In this document: positions 49,804 to 62,639 of the stretch, piece by piece
How positions within the stretch are numbered: the first letter of the stretch is position 1
Layout: every line of letters begins with the position of its first letter
Source of the DNA: Apophysomyces variabilis
Lineage: Eukaryota > Mucoromycota > Mucoromycetes > Mucorales > Mucoraceae
Length of the DNA stretch: 64,000 nt
Direction: 5' to 3'
Assembly (NCBI GenBank): GCA_002749535.1
Contig: MZZL01000137.1
Coordinates: 518,345 to 582,344, forward strand
Made by a program: the position numbers and the translations under genes
Notes under the pieces: model-generated
Databases searched by the model: none
What the model was told of the DNA's origin: nothing
What the model saw: only the letters and a program-made list of their open reading frames with translations

Positions 49804-51129
49804 TTACAGTTTTAATGAGTCGTATCCATTAAAAGTTGAAATGCCCAACGTGGCAATTGATTGATATTGATATTGATATTTTCCTTCCCGTATTGGTGAA
49901 ATAACGATTCGTGGTGTTGTTGGACATTCGGATGAGAACGTAGATGATGAGATAGAGGAGCAGGAAGAGGAGCTTGATGGTGTAGGCGGCGTTGCAGGGG
50001 TTGTTGCTGTAGGAACCGGTCGTGTAGCTGGGGATCGCAGTGGCGGAGGAGGTGGTTGTCGTCGTGTAGGTGAAGAAAAGGGCATTGTTTTCGTAGTAAC
50101 TGGATTTGACCGAGGCTCTTCGTCGTCGCTGTCAACAAAACCATGCAAATAATGCATAATTGTTTCTGTAACTGACTGCGAGTATTCAAGGTCTACGGAC
50201 AAACGAGGTTTGGGAACATGGATGGATGTGTTTGGGTCAGGTTTTGTAGAAATATGACCGTCAATGGTAAAGGATGTGCAGCGGAGAATACGTAAACGTA
50301 GCTCCGGTAAGGAAATTCGCAATGCAGGATCAAGGCAAAATATGCGTGTCAGGATATAATCCAATTCATCTGAAATTGTAGGTAATATTGTTTTGAAGAA
50401 CTGACGAGGGTTATGGACATATGCGGCAAAGGTTGGATCCTGCATAGTTGCTTGTCGCCAAGGGTTGCGTCCTGCGGCAAAGTTGATCAAAATGACCCCA
50501 AGGCTCCAAATGTCGTTTGCTTGTGTGCTGTAACCCTTGATCCGTTTATTGTTCCTAACTATGCCGCCCTGGCATTCTGGTGAAAAATAAAACGTTGAGC
50601 CACAGCCGAACTCATTTGACACCAATTGTGATGTTGCTAGGCCAAAATCCGCCAGCTTAATTCGCCAGTTTGGAAACACAAGGACGTTTTCTGGTTTCAA
50701 ATCACGGTGTGCTATGCCATGGCGATGACAATGTTCAACTGCATCCAATATTTGAAGAAATATGAAGCGGATTGCTTCATTGTTGCCGACTAAACCGCCT
50801 GAAGGATATGTGATGGCCGAGAAAAGATCACCTTCAGGAGCATATTCGAGGACAATGAAGGTCATATTTCCCTGTCGCACCACTTTCTCAAATTGTAAAA
50901 TATTAGGATGGCCCGATAAATGAGCATGAATATCAATCTCTCTGTGAATTGCTTTCGGGTTTGTTAAGAGTTTAACGGCGTATGACCGACGAGAGCCCAG
51001 ATGACGACCTAGGTAGACAATGCCGTATGCGCCGATACCCAAGATTGAAACGAGTTGTATAGACTGGTCGTCGATACATGTGTGTAAGAGTGATTGAGGA
51101 TCGAAGGACGGTGATGATGGTAAAGTCAT
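49804..51129 (-). CDS. Ser/Thr protein kinase of the Ran1/Pat1 (Sks1/Vhs1) type
   Basis: Family members govern nutrient response and, in fission yeast Ran1/Pat1, block meiosis. This is an intronless gene of 441 residues, unusual here because most neighbours are split. The kinase domain covers about residues 22-290: GIGAYGIVYLG glycine loop, YAVKLL lysine, a short lysine-helix C segment (HREIDIHAHLSGHPNILQFE), EYAPEGDLFSAI, HRDLKPENVLV, DFGLAT, FYFSPEC in place of APE, NDIWSLGVILINFAAGRNPW and a final ALRISLPELR. All catalytic residues are present. The C-terminal ~150 residues are Pro/Ser/Thr-rich and probably regulatory. The start is the first Met, with an AT-rich leader. Confidence 0.93.
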   Translation of the reverse strand: MTLPSSPSFDPQSLLHTCIDDQSIQLVSILGIGAYGIVYLGRHLGSRRSYAVKLLTNPKAIHREIDIHAHLSGHPNILQFEKVVRQGNMTFIVLEYAPEGDLFSAITYPSGGLVGNNEAIRFIFLQILDAVEHCHRHGIAHRDLKPENVLVFPNWRIKLADFGLATSQLVSNEFGCGSTFYFSPECQGGIVRNNKRIKGYSTQANDIWSLGVILINFAAGRNPWRQATMQDPTFAAYVHNPRQFFKTILPTISDELDYILTRIFCLDPALRISLPELRLRILRCTSFTIDGHISTKPDPNTSIHVPKPRLSVDLEYSQSVTETIMHYLHGFVDSDDEEPRSNPVTTKTMPFSSPTRRQPPPPPLRSPATRPVPTATTPATPPTPSSSSSCSSISSSTFSSECPTTPRIVISPIREGKYQYQYQSIATLGISTFNGYDSLKL

Positions 51130-52272
51130 ATTGAATAGAAGGTAAGTATAAGAAATAAGTGAGAGTAAAGAGAAAAAGGAAGCAGGGTTGGTAAAAAACT
51201 GGAGTAATCCAATTATTTAAATGGCTAAAGAAGAATAAAGAAAAAAAGTTGGCATCTTGGCAAGTATATCTTTATAAAAAAGGAATCCGGTCCGTGTACC
51301 TTTCTGGATAATCCCTTGCAACTCCCCCCAATCCTCCTTACTCCCCAAGGGCGGCCAACTATTCTCTTTCATAGATGAGAGAGCTATAAAGGGCTCCTCT
51401 CGCGGTAAAAGAAAAAGGCAAGTTGGCTCTAATTTGTTCATCGTGAAATAGTATCAAATCGCTTAACAGCCTTCTCCTTGATTTTCTTTTACACATTCGG
51501 TATCATGAGACAGATACTCGTTTATCAAACATCAAATTACCTTTCTATTTTTCCTCCTTTTACTTGCTCATGACACGATGGTTATACTCAAATCTCATTT
51601 GTGGCACAGTCTTCGGCTATCTTACTGTAGAACTAAATCTATAGTATCCACTTATTCCCCACCTTTTTTACTCCACATATTTTATTTTCTTATCTTGACT
51701 AACCTCTTTCTCGCGCCATTTCACATTCCCCTCATGCATTCATTACGTAGACTTCTATAACCACTATAGTACTATCTAACCATCCATTGATACACTTCCA
51801 ACTAAGTACTTGGGTGCCAAACAAAACGTGGTTTCGGTATATCATGTTTTTATTAGCTTATTTTTAGCCCTCTTTCGTCATAGCAGGGTTCTATGATGAA
51901 TGTGCCTATGGCGATCCAAAGTGCAAGCATGTCTCTTTCTACAATCATCGCTATAATCAACATCATGATCATCACTATTATTATGATCTGTCGCCATCGA
52001 GATGCTCAATAAAGTAATATCATATGCTTCCATCGGAATAGTACGTAAGCATGACTCCTTTTTAGACCTCCTAGAGGATTTTCGCGCACAATATTAAATT
52101 ATCATGATGTGCATGAAATCACAAATACATCCAATTCATCTTTGTCGCAGTACTGCTGCTCCTGTTGGGATATCACTGCGTTAATAGATACTTTCAGAGT
52201 CATATATGTACATCATTAAGAAACCGCGCCTATTTCAGTAATTGTGTATTTGTTTTTTCTTAAATAAGATTT
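51130..52272. other. Intergenic, 1.1 kb
   Basis: Promoter of the Ran1-like kinase and 3' flank of the deacetylase gene. It contains CT-rich and ATC/ATT-repetitive stretches (near 51,940-51,990) but no supported gene. Confidence 0.5.
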
Positions 52273-54682
52273 TCATTGTTGATTGTGTGGGCTATCCGCA
52301 ATCTCGCCTTCCTCAAGAGTGCTTTCCCCATCTTGGGGCTGACTTGACGGTGTCGCACCGTCAATCTCGGGTGTCGCAGTGTCAATAACCATCTTCTCCG
52401 AACCTCCTTCAACGGGAGTTGCCGATTTTGTGGAGGCTAATTCACCTTCTTCCATACTCTCCATAGGACTTGTTTCCGCTACAGGTGATGGAGCGGCAGG
52501 ACTCGCTTTACAAAATTTTAGTTTAGAGAAACTGCTTCCACAGCCGTTGCGTTAAGCTACACACCTGTTGCAGCAGGCTCCGGTAGACTTTCGGAAATTG
52601 TGTCCTTGTTCGGATGGACATCATTTGGCGTTACTACTTTCTCTTCTTCTTTCAATATCTCAGCGATCTGCTCTTCTTCATCTCGAGATACCGCAGGAGG
52701 ATGTGCTTCAGCAATATCCATTGATGATGACCGTGTGTTCCCTGCCGTTGATGACTCTTTCCCATTCACCCGGTTTTCGTCACTCTCATCACCATCATAT
52801 CCACGTTCATCTCCATAGTTTTGTTCGTGGTGACTACCAACCCCCTCTCCTTCATCTGAGTCGTAATATTCATTATCCGGGACTATGCGTCGGTCCCAGA
52901 ACGATTCTACAAGGTAATTTTAATCGCCCGAAAACATCTTATTTTAAAACTTACGAGGATATCGATCATCGGCGTCTTCTTCATCCTCGTCTTCCGACAT
53001 CGCCTCATCAGCCGGTACCTCTACGAGCAAATAGTTCATATTTGTCTGTAGTTGACTTTCTTTTCCGTTTTACCTTGCATCTGAACACTTGGAGCAAACA
53101 TAGTTCTGGCCAAATTTTCATATACTTGAGTTCTAATAAAATGTTATGCCAAATACGGATACGTATCATAGTATTACTTTATTTTCTCCAGGTAATCCAG
53201 CGTGTTCATATTTTCCATATTGCCTGCACGCACATCGAGCTGATAGTCTGGTCCAAAATATTCGTAGTAATCGTTGTACGGCATTTCTATCAACATTGAT
53301 TTAGCATAGATCATAGTAACAATAAGTGATTTATTACCTGGCCCAATCTCCTGACCTACAACGACACCTGTTTCATATGCCCAAGCTCTCGCTACGTTTC
53401 TCATCGTGTAACCACCTCCACCCAGTACCAGAGTAGGGAGGTTAAATTTTTTGACAAATCGAACACAATTTGCATGTCCTTTTTTCATCCAACAGATAAG
53501 GTTGACTTTTTATTCGATTTAGGAGTTGTTTACCTTTCATGGATAGGTTGAAACAGCCAAGTTTGTCACCACTTAATGAATCACCGCCACATTGCAGAAC
53601 GATTGCAGATGGTCGATACCATTCCATAACTTTTTCAATCACCTGTAGGCGATCATCCATTATGCCATGTTTGCAAAACAGGGAAAATGTAGTGGGACTT
53701 ACCGGTTCGAAAACAGACTGATAACTCTCATCGTCAATGCCGTCTCTAAGCGGAAAATTCACACTGTAATACTTGCCCTTGCCAACCCCAACGTCCTGCA
53801 AAATATCGTAAATATCAGAAAAACGATAAACGTTCAAAGTGGTTTCACCTTCAGTTCACCAGTACCGGGAAAGAATTCACCATATTTATGAAAGCTGACG
53901 GTCATCACACGGTCAGTTGTATAAAATGCTTCTTCTACGCCATCGCCATGGTGCACATCAATGTCGATGTATAGCACACGGGCATAATATCGCAACAGTT
54001 CAAGGATGCCAAGCACAATATCGTTTACATAGCAGAATCCTGAGGCTTCTGATTTTTTGGCGTGATGCAGGCCACCAGCCCAATTAATTGCGATATCGCA
54101 TAACCCACGGTTAAGCCTTGCAGCACCCTCTGTTACAAAAACGAAAACGTTAAGATATGCCTCGAAAGTGATGTGACTGACCCATGGATCCACCGGCGCT
54201 CAGACCACAGTATTCGAATAGGCCCTCGAAAACGGGCGAGTCATCTCCTACGTTGACTAGGTAATAAGGTTAGGAAAGATAGTAACTACAAGGGTGATCT
54301 CTACATTTTGCTTGTTCTTTCTGGAATTGATCCATGTTCTCCGGCGTAACGCGAGATAGGAAATCAATATAGTCATCCGCGTGGAATTGAGTCATTTCCC
54401 ACTTGTTTGCTGGTTTAGCACGCTAATGGCGCTGTTAGAAACGCATTTCGAAGGAATTTGTACGTACGTAGATTTCCATTTTCTTATATAGACCGTAATT
54501 CATTACTAGACCGTGACACATTCTTATCCGATGGGGCCTCATCGGGTGCCCTGGGCCATAATGATAGTTTCCAACGTTGGCTAATGACGACGCGATTCCA
54601 TTAATTCCGATAATTCTTCCTCGTTTTATGCCGAATTACCATCGTAAAAATAGCACACACGCTTCTTTTGCTCCAAAGACAT
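52273..54682 (-). CDS. RPD3: Rpd3/HDAC1-class histone deacetylase
   Basis: Class I deacetylases remove acetyl groups from histone tails in Sin3-type repressor complexes. The start is [14 protein letters not shown] at 54682. Exons continue with [59 protein letters not shown] and [20 protein letters not shown] (catalytic His pair). Next come [19 protein letters not shown] (zinc Asp/His), [33 protein letters not shown] (zinc Asp) and [15 protein letters not shown] (catalytic Tyr). The C-terminal ~200 residues are very acidic and Ser-rich, with EEGEL and EEGEI near the end, longer than in yeast Rpd3. Roughly nine short introns are present; one splits Lys-Phe of AKFNVGDD. Family assignment is certain, and tail splicing is inferred. 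Confidence 0.95.
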
Positions 54683-57373
54683 TATTCAACTAGACACACA
54701 ACCTCAAGAGAGGGGATGTTATACAATATTCCGGTTCGAGCTGGATCTTCGGGAAGTCAAAGTGAAATGCCGGACCACGGTCAAAAACAACTATGGACCT
54801 GTTAATGCGCCAATCAAAATCATTGGATTTTCAAGCTAAGTGTGTAAGACATGCATCGAATGTGTTTGCATGGCAATCCTGATATGCTTAGTAGTTAACA
54901 CGCAAAAAGTAACATTTAATAACAATATCATGACTTGTCACACAACGGAAAACCAACCCTGTTGGAAAACGTACAAGATACATAACACAAAGTAAAAAGA
55001 GGCTGCACTCCGCCCATACCTTACATTGTTATCTACTAACTATTGGACTATTATTCATAATCATACTCGCACTTTTTTGAGGTAGTTGCCTTGAAAGTAA
55101 CGTAACAAATTACCATGCGGTATGCTACCAGATGAGTAAGTTCTGAGGACCTGCTCGATCAAACTACAGGGTAAATGTGTAAGGTGAATAATTGGTGATG
55201 TAATGCCCTTTAATCAATAGATATTTTCATAGCGCAGTACAGGCCCAATACCCGAAGGAAAATTATCTGAAGAAAATATCGACTTGTCCGTTCTTTTGGG
55301 TGTTATTAGGCTTGCTAGGTCATGTATGATCTGGCCACGAGCAGACATCGGACATGCTCGTGTTGATACTGTTTACATTTTCGGACATCTACCTGAGGTA
55401 TAAGAGGCTGGTCTGCTTTAAATCATCATTCTGATCGGCGTTAAAACTAAGAATCGGGTGTATCTTCGACTGCAGTTCGACAAGTAGCTGCAAGAGTTTC
55501 ATTACCTTCACCGTTCTCTGAATAATAAGCATCAATACTAAAATATAACGGCTTGCTGCCCTGCCGTACGAAATTAGGAATAAAGTTTGGAACCTGCTAT
55601 TATGCATGTTCCTTGCATATAAACTTAAAGCGCTTTATACATGTAAGCTAATTTATCTTGTGGACTGAATTAAGAATACCCATTATAGGGTTCGAGGAAA
55701 TGTGGTTATTAAGGTATGATATACCTCTCCATCTTTGATATCTTTGCTTAATATATCAATGAACAGGTTGAGTACAACTTTTGAAATCATTATTCTAAAT
55801 TTCCAGTTACGTTGAATACGGGAGCGAGAACATCAAGATGTTACAGATGGACGCTGAATAAAGGTGCCAACATATTCTTGACATTAAGGACATGATACGC
55901 AACAAAACCATAGCAAATCGGTTGGTCATTAGCTTGCGTACTCTTGATACGAGGCGACTCTTTCTAACGGTTCTTCCAAATGATTCTTCAGGGCATCTGC
56001 CTGTCTTCCCTTCAGTATCACAGATGGTCACTATATCCTTTTACCTTAGCCTTGAGGATCCCTAGATCAACCGCTTCTTCTCCGACAAGACATAAAAGCA
56101 TGGCGCCTACCGAGGTGACAAAAACAGAGCCCTCCTACAGGTTGAATAAGTACTGGAAACTAGTTGGCGGGCAAGTACCAACCTCACATTGCAATAGCAA
56201 AAACCGGGGACCGCTCATTGAATCGCTACCGAGAAATGTGTCCGAAACACTTTGTTTGTTATAGGTTGCCCACACATTAGCAACAATGGCGGCATAAGTC
56301 TTTGCATGCTTGTCGTTGTCGGCTGCGAAAGCCAGAAGCGACCCTTCGCTGGTCATAAGGCTGAAACCTTCTATTAGGATCCCTAAAAGCTATGTATACA
56401 GCAACCTACAGAGATGCCTTGATACCATTTCTCAAAGCTTGCCTCAACACTTGAGCAATGACTTTTGGTTTCAACATGATGAAGCATAATAGTCTTTGCG
56501 CGGGTATCAGCTTTGTACGATGTGACTGCCGGGGAGGCAATGGATGGTTACCCAATCCACCAGAAACAGTATAGAACGAGCCACGCTCGCATGAAAGCAT
56601 CATTTGACAATTGGAAATAGATACAAAATATATTGTTTACTAGAGTGGAATATACGCCGGCGATACGTTCAAAAAAGAAGTTTCTCCGTTCTGCAGTAGC
56701 TACATCCTTAGCTTCGCAAAGTTGCTACTATCGCAGTGCATTCCAGAAAGAAGCAGTTCTCCCTCTACTTCTGCCCAACTCGTGCGTGTAATACTTGATC
56801 AATTTGGTCATAGAAGTAAAAACATTCCCACAAGACTATCAACATATTATATGTTATATGGCCAGTAACTCAAAAGCAACAGTAAGTTATGTTTGGCAGT
56901 TTCTTTTCGTGACATCCATCGATAACATGGTCCAGGTGTCCCTCTCTATTGGTGAACAATTTGGTTTGCAGTTTTTACACTTTCCTTCATATCTGCCTCT
57001 TCCTTCAATTGCCTAATTAGTAGATATTTTATTGATACAATAGATGGCAAATATATTTTTGATGAATCACAGTGTATCAATATGGAAGATGTTTAACCGG
57101 ATGATTCAAGTATGTCAACCACGGTTCGTACACATCCGCCGAAACACTAAACTATTACATATAAAACATGTTCCTCTCCCATAACTTATACGCTGCTAAC
57201 GCACATTTGGTTTTTATCTGGCAAAAACTCGGTTATCTCGGCAGATAATGGCTAATAGTGATCATAAGCAGACAATTGTGACTATCTGGGTTTGGTGAAG
57301 GACAGGATAATCTCTGCGGCACACACTCACCTCATTGAACAGTAACCGTCTTCGTTGCTCTGCCTGAAAATCC
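54683..57373. other. 2.7 kb between HDAC and RAD51C-like genes
   Basis: This lies between two divergent genes, so both promoters are here. The remaining ~2 kb has only short frames without family resemblance (for example at 55,800-56,360), no tRNA and no visible element ends. Confidence 0.5.
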
Positions 57374-59385
57374 ATGTCGAGACGACTTGCTGACGAAATC
57401 CAGCTGCCGACATTACTAGAGAAACTGGAAGATGCAGGATATGAAACTCTCGAAGAGCTAAAAGATGTCAACCTCTTAGAATTAACACGAGGTTTGTGGC
57501 ACTACTTGACATTTGGTCCTTGAATTTAAGCCTCTCACCTTCGATGAATAGCACTGTCATTGACAAAGGAAGAAGCGCTGCAAATAGTACAGATGGTTAG
57601 AGGAGGTACGTTTATGAGCGTTATACTCTTCCATCAACGTTCCCTAAACAGGGTTTCCGGAATCACGGAGCGGTGCTGAACTTGCCAAGCTGCAGAGCGA
57701 GCAGAAAGGAATATCTTCATCTTGTAAAAGCCTAGACATGATGTTTGGTCAATTTGGTGGTGTGCCGCCGTGTAGAATAACTGAAATTTGTGGAGAATCT
57801 GGCATAGGGAAGACTCAGCTGTGGTAAATGTCTTGCACAGACTCGATAAAATTTACTTAGTATTGGTAGTCTTCAGTTGGCAGTAAATGTTCAGCTGGAA
57901 CAAGCTAAGGGTGGCCTGAAGGGAGAATGTATTTATATTGGTAAGTAGCAGATATCAGCACTCTTGATTAAAACTGAAATCCTTTGCAGATACCGAAGGG
58001 AGTTTAGTCCCGCAACGCCTTATTAAAATGATTCAATCGAGAGCGAATGGTCTGTCTAGTTATCCAGTGTTGCAGATCATTGACATAAGTTTAGGAGGTT
58101 CTGTAGAATCAATTTTGGAGAAAATCCACGTGTTTCGTGTGCTGGATCATACAGAATTAGTTGCGATCGTTCGACAATTACCCGTGATTATTAAAGCAAA
58201 CCCAAATGTAAGGCAATTCGTCTTAAGATTGTATATTCATAGAATGTTTAGGTCAAACTTATTATCTTGGATAGTATAGCATTTCATGTTAGACTCAATA
58301 TACGCAATTCTAACGTTCGCAGCAACTTGCTACAATCAATTTCCCAGACGTTGATGAAAGTAGCAGATCAGAATCAGTTGGCTGTAAGTAGCTGATGCGT
58401 CGCTACCTGCTACATAATTTGGCAAATAGATTGTTGTCACAAATCATGCTACGATTGAGCCGAACAATGTTTCCTGGATGCCTGCGCTGAGTAATGCTGC
58501 GTTAATCTGTTAAAATCTAACTGACCCTATACTCAGATACATCCTGGGGTAATCTATGCCAGCACCGGTTCTTTTTGTTTTACAGGAACCAGAGAAGGTA
58601 GAGAGAGTAGGCAATTTTTTCTTCATATCTAAATTGCAATAGATACGCTCTTTTGTACAAGTCACCAGACGAAATAAAGAATAGAGTAGCCCAATTTTGT
58701 ATATCGGTAAGATTCAGCTTTTTCGGTCGAGGCTCAATATTGATAAGATAGTTAGGAACAAGGGATTGAGCAGCCTGACGATGAAGAGAGTTCTCATGAC
58801 CCTCTAGAAACTACTCAGAGCACGGTGAACGCACAAGGGGTCGGCCCCAGCGAGGAATCAATACATTGGACTCGGTTCGAAGATAACGTGGATGAATGGG
58901 ATCAACCTGAAACCATCAATGAGGAAACTCCTTCTACTTTACTGGACAATCACATGAGCGTATCCGTCAAACAGGAACACGGCAGTAGAGAGGAGTACAT
59001 AAAACGGAATTCGGAACAGAATAACAGAACGGAAGCTATTTCCGATACAGGGGTGGAACATACCCCCATAGTGGACATGAAGAACGAGGAGTGCAAGGTG
59101 AAAGATGCGCATTCTATTAAGTTCGATCACGTAGATGATCCGTCTCCTTCTGATGAAGATCGCGAAAATTTCCTATGGGAAGCGTCAAGCTACTCGATGG
59201 AAGATATTAAGGTCATCCCTGACTCACAGCCTTCGTCTCCTTCAAACGTCACTATGGAGGAAGGTGAGTGGTCAATACCTTCCGTTTCAACCGGGAAAAG
59301 GAAGCGAGACGATCATATGTTCCAAATATGCGGAAGTGATGAAGATGAGCCGTGGTTACAGTTCGCAGACATAGATTCACCATAA
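57374..59385 (+). CDS. RAD51 paralogue, RAD51C-like, with long acidic C-terminal extension
   Basis: RAD51 paralogues assist RAD51 filament formation in homologous recombination. The start MSRRLADEIQLPTLLEKLED opens a helix-hairpin-helix-like N-domain (LSLTKEEALQIVQMVRG). The ATPase core has TEICGESGIGKTQLC (Walker A, intron inside the Cys codon), GECIYIDTEGSLVPQRL, VKLIILDSIAFHVR (Walker B), LAIVVTNHATIE and WGNLCQHRFFLFYRN. About nine short introns, all in phase, lead to a last exon from 58760. That exon adds ~205 residues beyond the usual end: acidic, with few hydrophobic residues, including VEHTPIVDMKNEE, MEEGEWSIP and DEDEPWLQFADIDSP at the terminus. Most RAD51C proteins lack such a tail. 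The stop is 77 bp from the stop of the convergent Emp24/TMED2 gene. Confidence 0.9.
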
Positions 59386-59462
59386 TGTAAATACAAATCA
59401 TATACGAAACAATTCTTCCATGCAAGGTCTGGTACGTGAATTCGCGAGATTTTATTTGATAA

Positions 59463-60270
59463 TTACACAGCACGCTTGACTTCGAAAAAGCGTTTAAGAT
59501 AAAAAACTTGCCAAAAGCAGACAACAGCCAACAAGACCAACTGGCCAATAGACCACCATTTGACACGAGAATTGGTGCTTTCCGCAGCTAAACAACTGTT
59601 ACTCAACACTTTATCCCACCTATATGCTTGTCACTACTTACTGTTGCGATGTTGACGTTCACGAACGACAATATACTCTTGTTCAGCCTTAATAGCAAAG
59701 ATACTATCAGCTAGCTCTCTAATCTCATTCTCAATGGGATCAATGTGTTCTAGTTTCCCAGTTAATATGTTAAGGATGGCATACTGTGCATGACTCACCA
59801 GCTGCATTTCTTTCGACTTTCAACATGTCATGCACATTGAAATTGACGGATTTGACGGGAACAGATGATGCTTTGTTACTGAAACAATACTCGTATTTTC
59901 CATCTGATGGAGCTACGAAAACATGAATAGCCGAGGTTTCACCATAAGCGCTCTTTAACTCGTTATTGCGGGGTCCATATAACTGCAGTGGTGCAGATCT
60001 TCGCAGTTAGCTATATCCCAGAAAGATATTATACTATTTACCAAGAAATCAATGCCGCGGTTATCGCCATCAGCAACCTAATTACCGCCAATTAGCAAGG
60101 CAACTTGTACAAAGGTCCGGAATTCTCACCTGGTATGAGATGGTCATCTTATCGCCTTCTGCGAGTTGTTCGTAAAAGCATTCTTGGCTATAAGGTGCAA
60201 TGTCTATGCTGAGTGATGCAACTACTGTGATTAGGCAGATAACTGCCGCAACGATGGCTAATCGAGACAT
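59463..60270 (-). CDS. EMP24: p24-family cargo receptor, Emp24/TMED2 type
   Basis: p24-beta proteins cycle between ER and Golgi in COPII/COPI vesicles and sort GPI-anchored cargo. The start MSRLAIVAAVICLITVVASL is a signal peptide. The lumenal GOLD domain follows: SIDIAPYSQECFYEQLAEGD, KMTISYQV, GIDFLLYGPRNNE, DGKYEYCFSNK (two Cys, as in the family) and VNFNVHD. A coiled region has ELADSIFAIKAEQEYIVVRE. The single membrane helix (GQLVLLAVVCFWQVFYL) ends in KRFFEVKRAV, almost the TMED2 cytosolic tail with its FF and dibasic COP signals. About five exons are present, and the introns are short. An in-frame Met upstream at 60426 is not needed and lacks a signal-peptide start. Confidence 0.93.
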
Positions 60271-60928
60271 GAACACGATGATGTTTTTCGAAGAACAACC
60301 TCGTTTTGGCCTGCGGGATGACTTACGCGTCAGTGATTGGCCTATCATCATTTTTACACCGCTCAGGCACTGATTGGATACGCTATCCAATCCCGCTGGA
60401 TAAAAAAAAAAGTTGACCCTGAACATGATATACTGTTTTCTTGCTCTATATGCCTTTCTCGAGAATTAATCTCGCGTTTCGAGTAGCTTATCATATATTG
60501 TATATGTAGGAGTGATATATAGTGTCATCGATTTTTGGAAACTTTGTTTATGTGCAATGTAGCAACTGATACATGAAAGGAATGAATATGGACGAAAGAA
60601 GAATATGTCCACTGTTTAAATGCATGTCAAGATATCCGTACTGATATTTGAACGTAAAACTTATCTTTGTAATCATTCATCAACTTAACATGTTAAACAC
60701 ACTGCTAACTATATAATGCAAATAGTCAAAGCAAATCAGTCGTAATTATAAATGCAATAGTTGGAATCACTCATCAGTACGTCAAGGCAGATGAGTGAGA
60801 CACTTAGATAATGCTCATGGAAAAGCCGTTGCCCAAGTTGCTTGATATACTTATTCTGTTTTAGCAAAGTGATCGTCTACTGTAGATGTATTTTACTTGC
60901 GTATGAGTGAATTGTATACAACTTTTTT
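60271..60928. other. Intergenic, 0.65 kb
   Basis: Promoter of the Emp24-like gene and 3' flank of the alpha-MPP gene. AT-rich, with no gene recognised. Confidence 0.5.
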
Positions 60929-62639
60929 CTAATTCTTTCCAAGATTGTATTTCCTTAAAATCTTATGAATGTCTTTCAGTTGACGCAAGTCGCCGCTCAC
61001 AACTAGAGTTGGCTGTCCACTTCCTCCTGTTTTAATGCTTGCTCCGCCACGAACTATGCGCTCTGCCACACGACGCAACTCTTTCACATCCACTTTATCG
61101 ATCCGTGCAAGCATCTCATCAATTCCTGTTTTCTTTCCATGAACTTGCACTTGCCGTCCCAGGTCTTCTAGCTGCACCATGCGACTCTCAAGGTTCATAA
61201 GAAGAGAGCTCTTCAATTGATTCTTGGCTCGATTAAGTTCGATGTCATTTACTGATCGATTGCCCATATCGTCCCGCGCAACTAAGTCCAATTCTCGACA
61301 GATCACATCCACAAGGTGATTCACGGCGTTCGGCATACAGGAACCAGAGATACCGAATAAACCTGAATCTCTATAACAGTGATTGAAAGATTGACAGGAT
61401 TCCACCCAATAATGTTGATTAAGGACGTTCGTGAATAACCTTGAATACATTCCCTTTCCAGGTCCACCCGCAGAGAATGACCCTCCTCCCCCAAGGAGTA
61501 TCTGCAACGTTGCTAGAGCATAGATATCGGGATCATCAATCGATAGACCCTCGAATGCAATGTAGACATGTGTGAAAGGAGAACTTCCGTCACCTTCGAT
61601 GAGTTTCGTGCCTCCAGTATAAAATGCTGGTTGTGTCGCCAGTTCTTGGACTGAGGCGGGTGCAGATAAACCACCTACCATGGCCTGTTCCGCTTGACGT
61701 TTCATCGTCTGATGATGGCTCAAAACCGAGTCAAGAGGCTCTGAACGTGCTGGGATATCACCAAAATATTTCTCTGCTAAATCCACCACTTGATCATGCT
61801 CCGCCCCACAAGTGGCAATAACCATCCGTTCTGGCCTATACCATGTCTGCATGTAAGACCGGAGAAGTTGCGATGTCATTTTTTCCAGGTTTTCCGGGGG
61901 ACACAGTAACGGATTGCCCAAAGTGTTTCCCTGGTATGCTACCGTATGCAAAACTTCAGGCAGGAACATTTCGGGTTTGGACCAGATCTCCTGTAATTCA
62001 TATAATGCGGTCGCGCGCTGTTCCTCCACTTCAAGTTCATCGATGGCAGGTCTACGTATAACGTCTGAAAACAAGGATATAACGCGGTCTAAGTCCTGCG
62101 AAAAGATTGCGGCTTGATACATCATGGATTCACGAGACGAGGAGCACATTATATTTCCCCCCAGAGTTTCAATTAGGTCCATCATTTGCCCGGACGTACG
62201 GTCGCTTGTGCCCTGTGCAAAGCTGCATTTTTAGCAATCCAGAAAAAGAAACATTCAATTTCATACCTTGAATGCCATTCTGTCTAAAATGTGACTGACA
62301 CCTCTCGTTTCTTCATTTTCGTAACGGCTTCCAGCATCGACATATACACCAACTGCGCTAAAATGACCGGGTGTATTTTCACTGGCAACCCGAATACCGT
62401 TTGGAAGGGTACTTATTTTGCAAAGTCCAGTTGAAGACTTGGAGTATTCTTGAACAATCGTAGGAAATTTCGTCTTGATCGCGGCTCGTCAGTCAATTTT
62501 ACTTCCATGCTGCGATTACCTTTGCTTGGCTTATAGTACTTTCTGTTCTTCGTAAAACAGACAATACATTTCGCCCTAAACTTGAATTGAGGGCAGTGAA
62601 ACCTTTTCTCGAGGCAGCTTGCAAGAGACGTGACGACAT
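60929..62639 (-). CDS. MAS2: Mitochondrial processing peptidase alpha subunit
   Basis: Alpha-MPP binds presequences and, with the catalytic beta subunit, cleaves them in the matrix. Exon 1 starts at 62639 ([20 protein letters not shown]), a typical Arg/Ser-rich presequence. The next exon gives [39 protein letters not shown] and [11 protein letters not shown]. Here the HxxEH zinc site of the beta subunit is absent (HILDR), as expected for alpha. A long last exon (62185-60929) covers the rest, including [20 protein letters not shown], the glycine-rich loop that defines the alpha subunit, and ends in [14 protein letters not shown]. Introns fall near 62500 (about 35-50 nt, acceptor inferred) and at 62213-62266. 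Confidence 0.93.
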
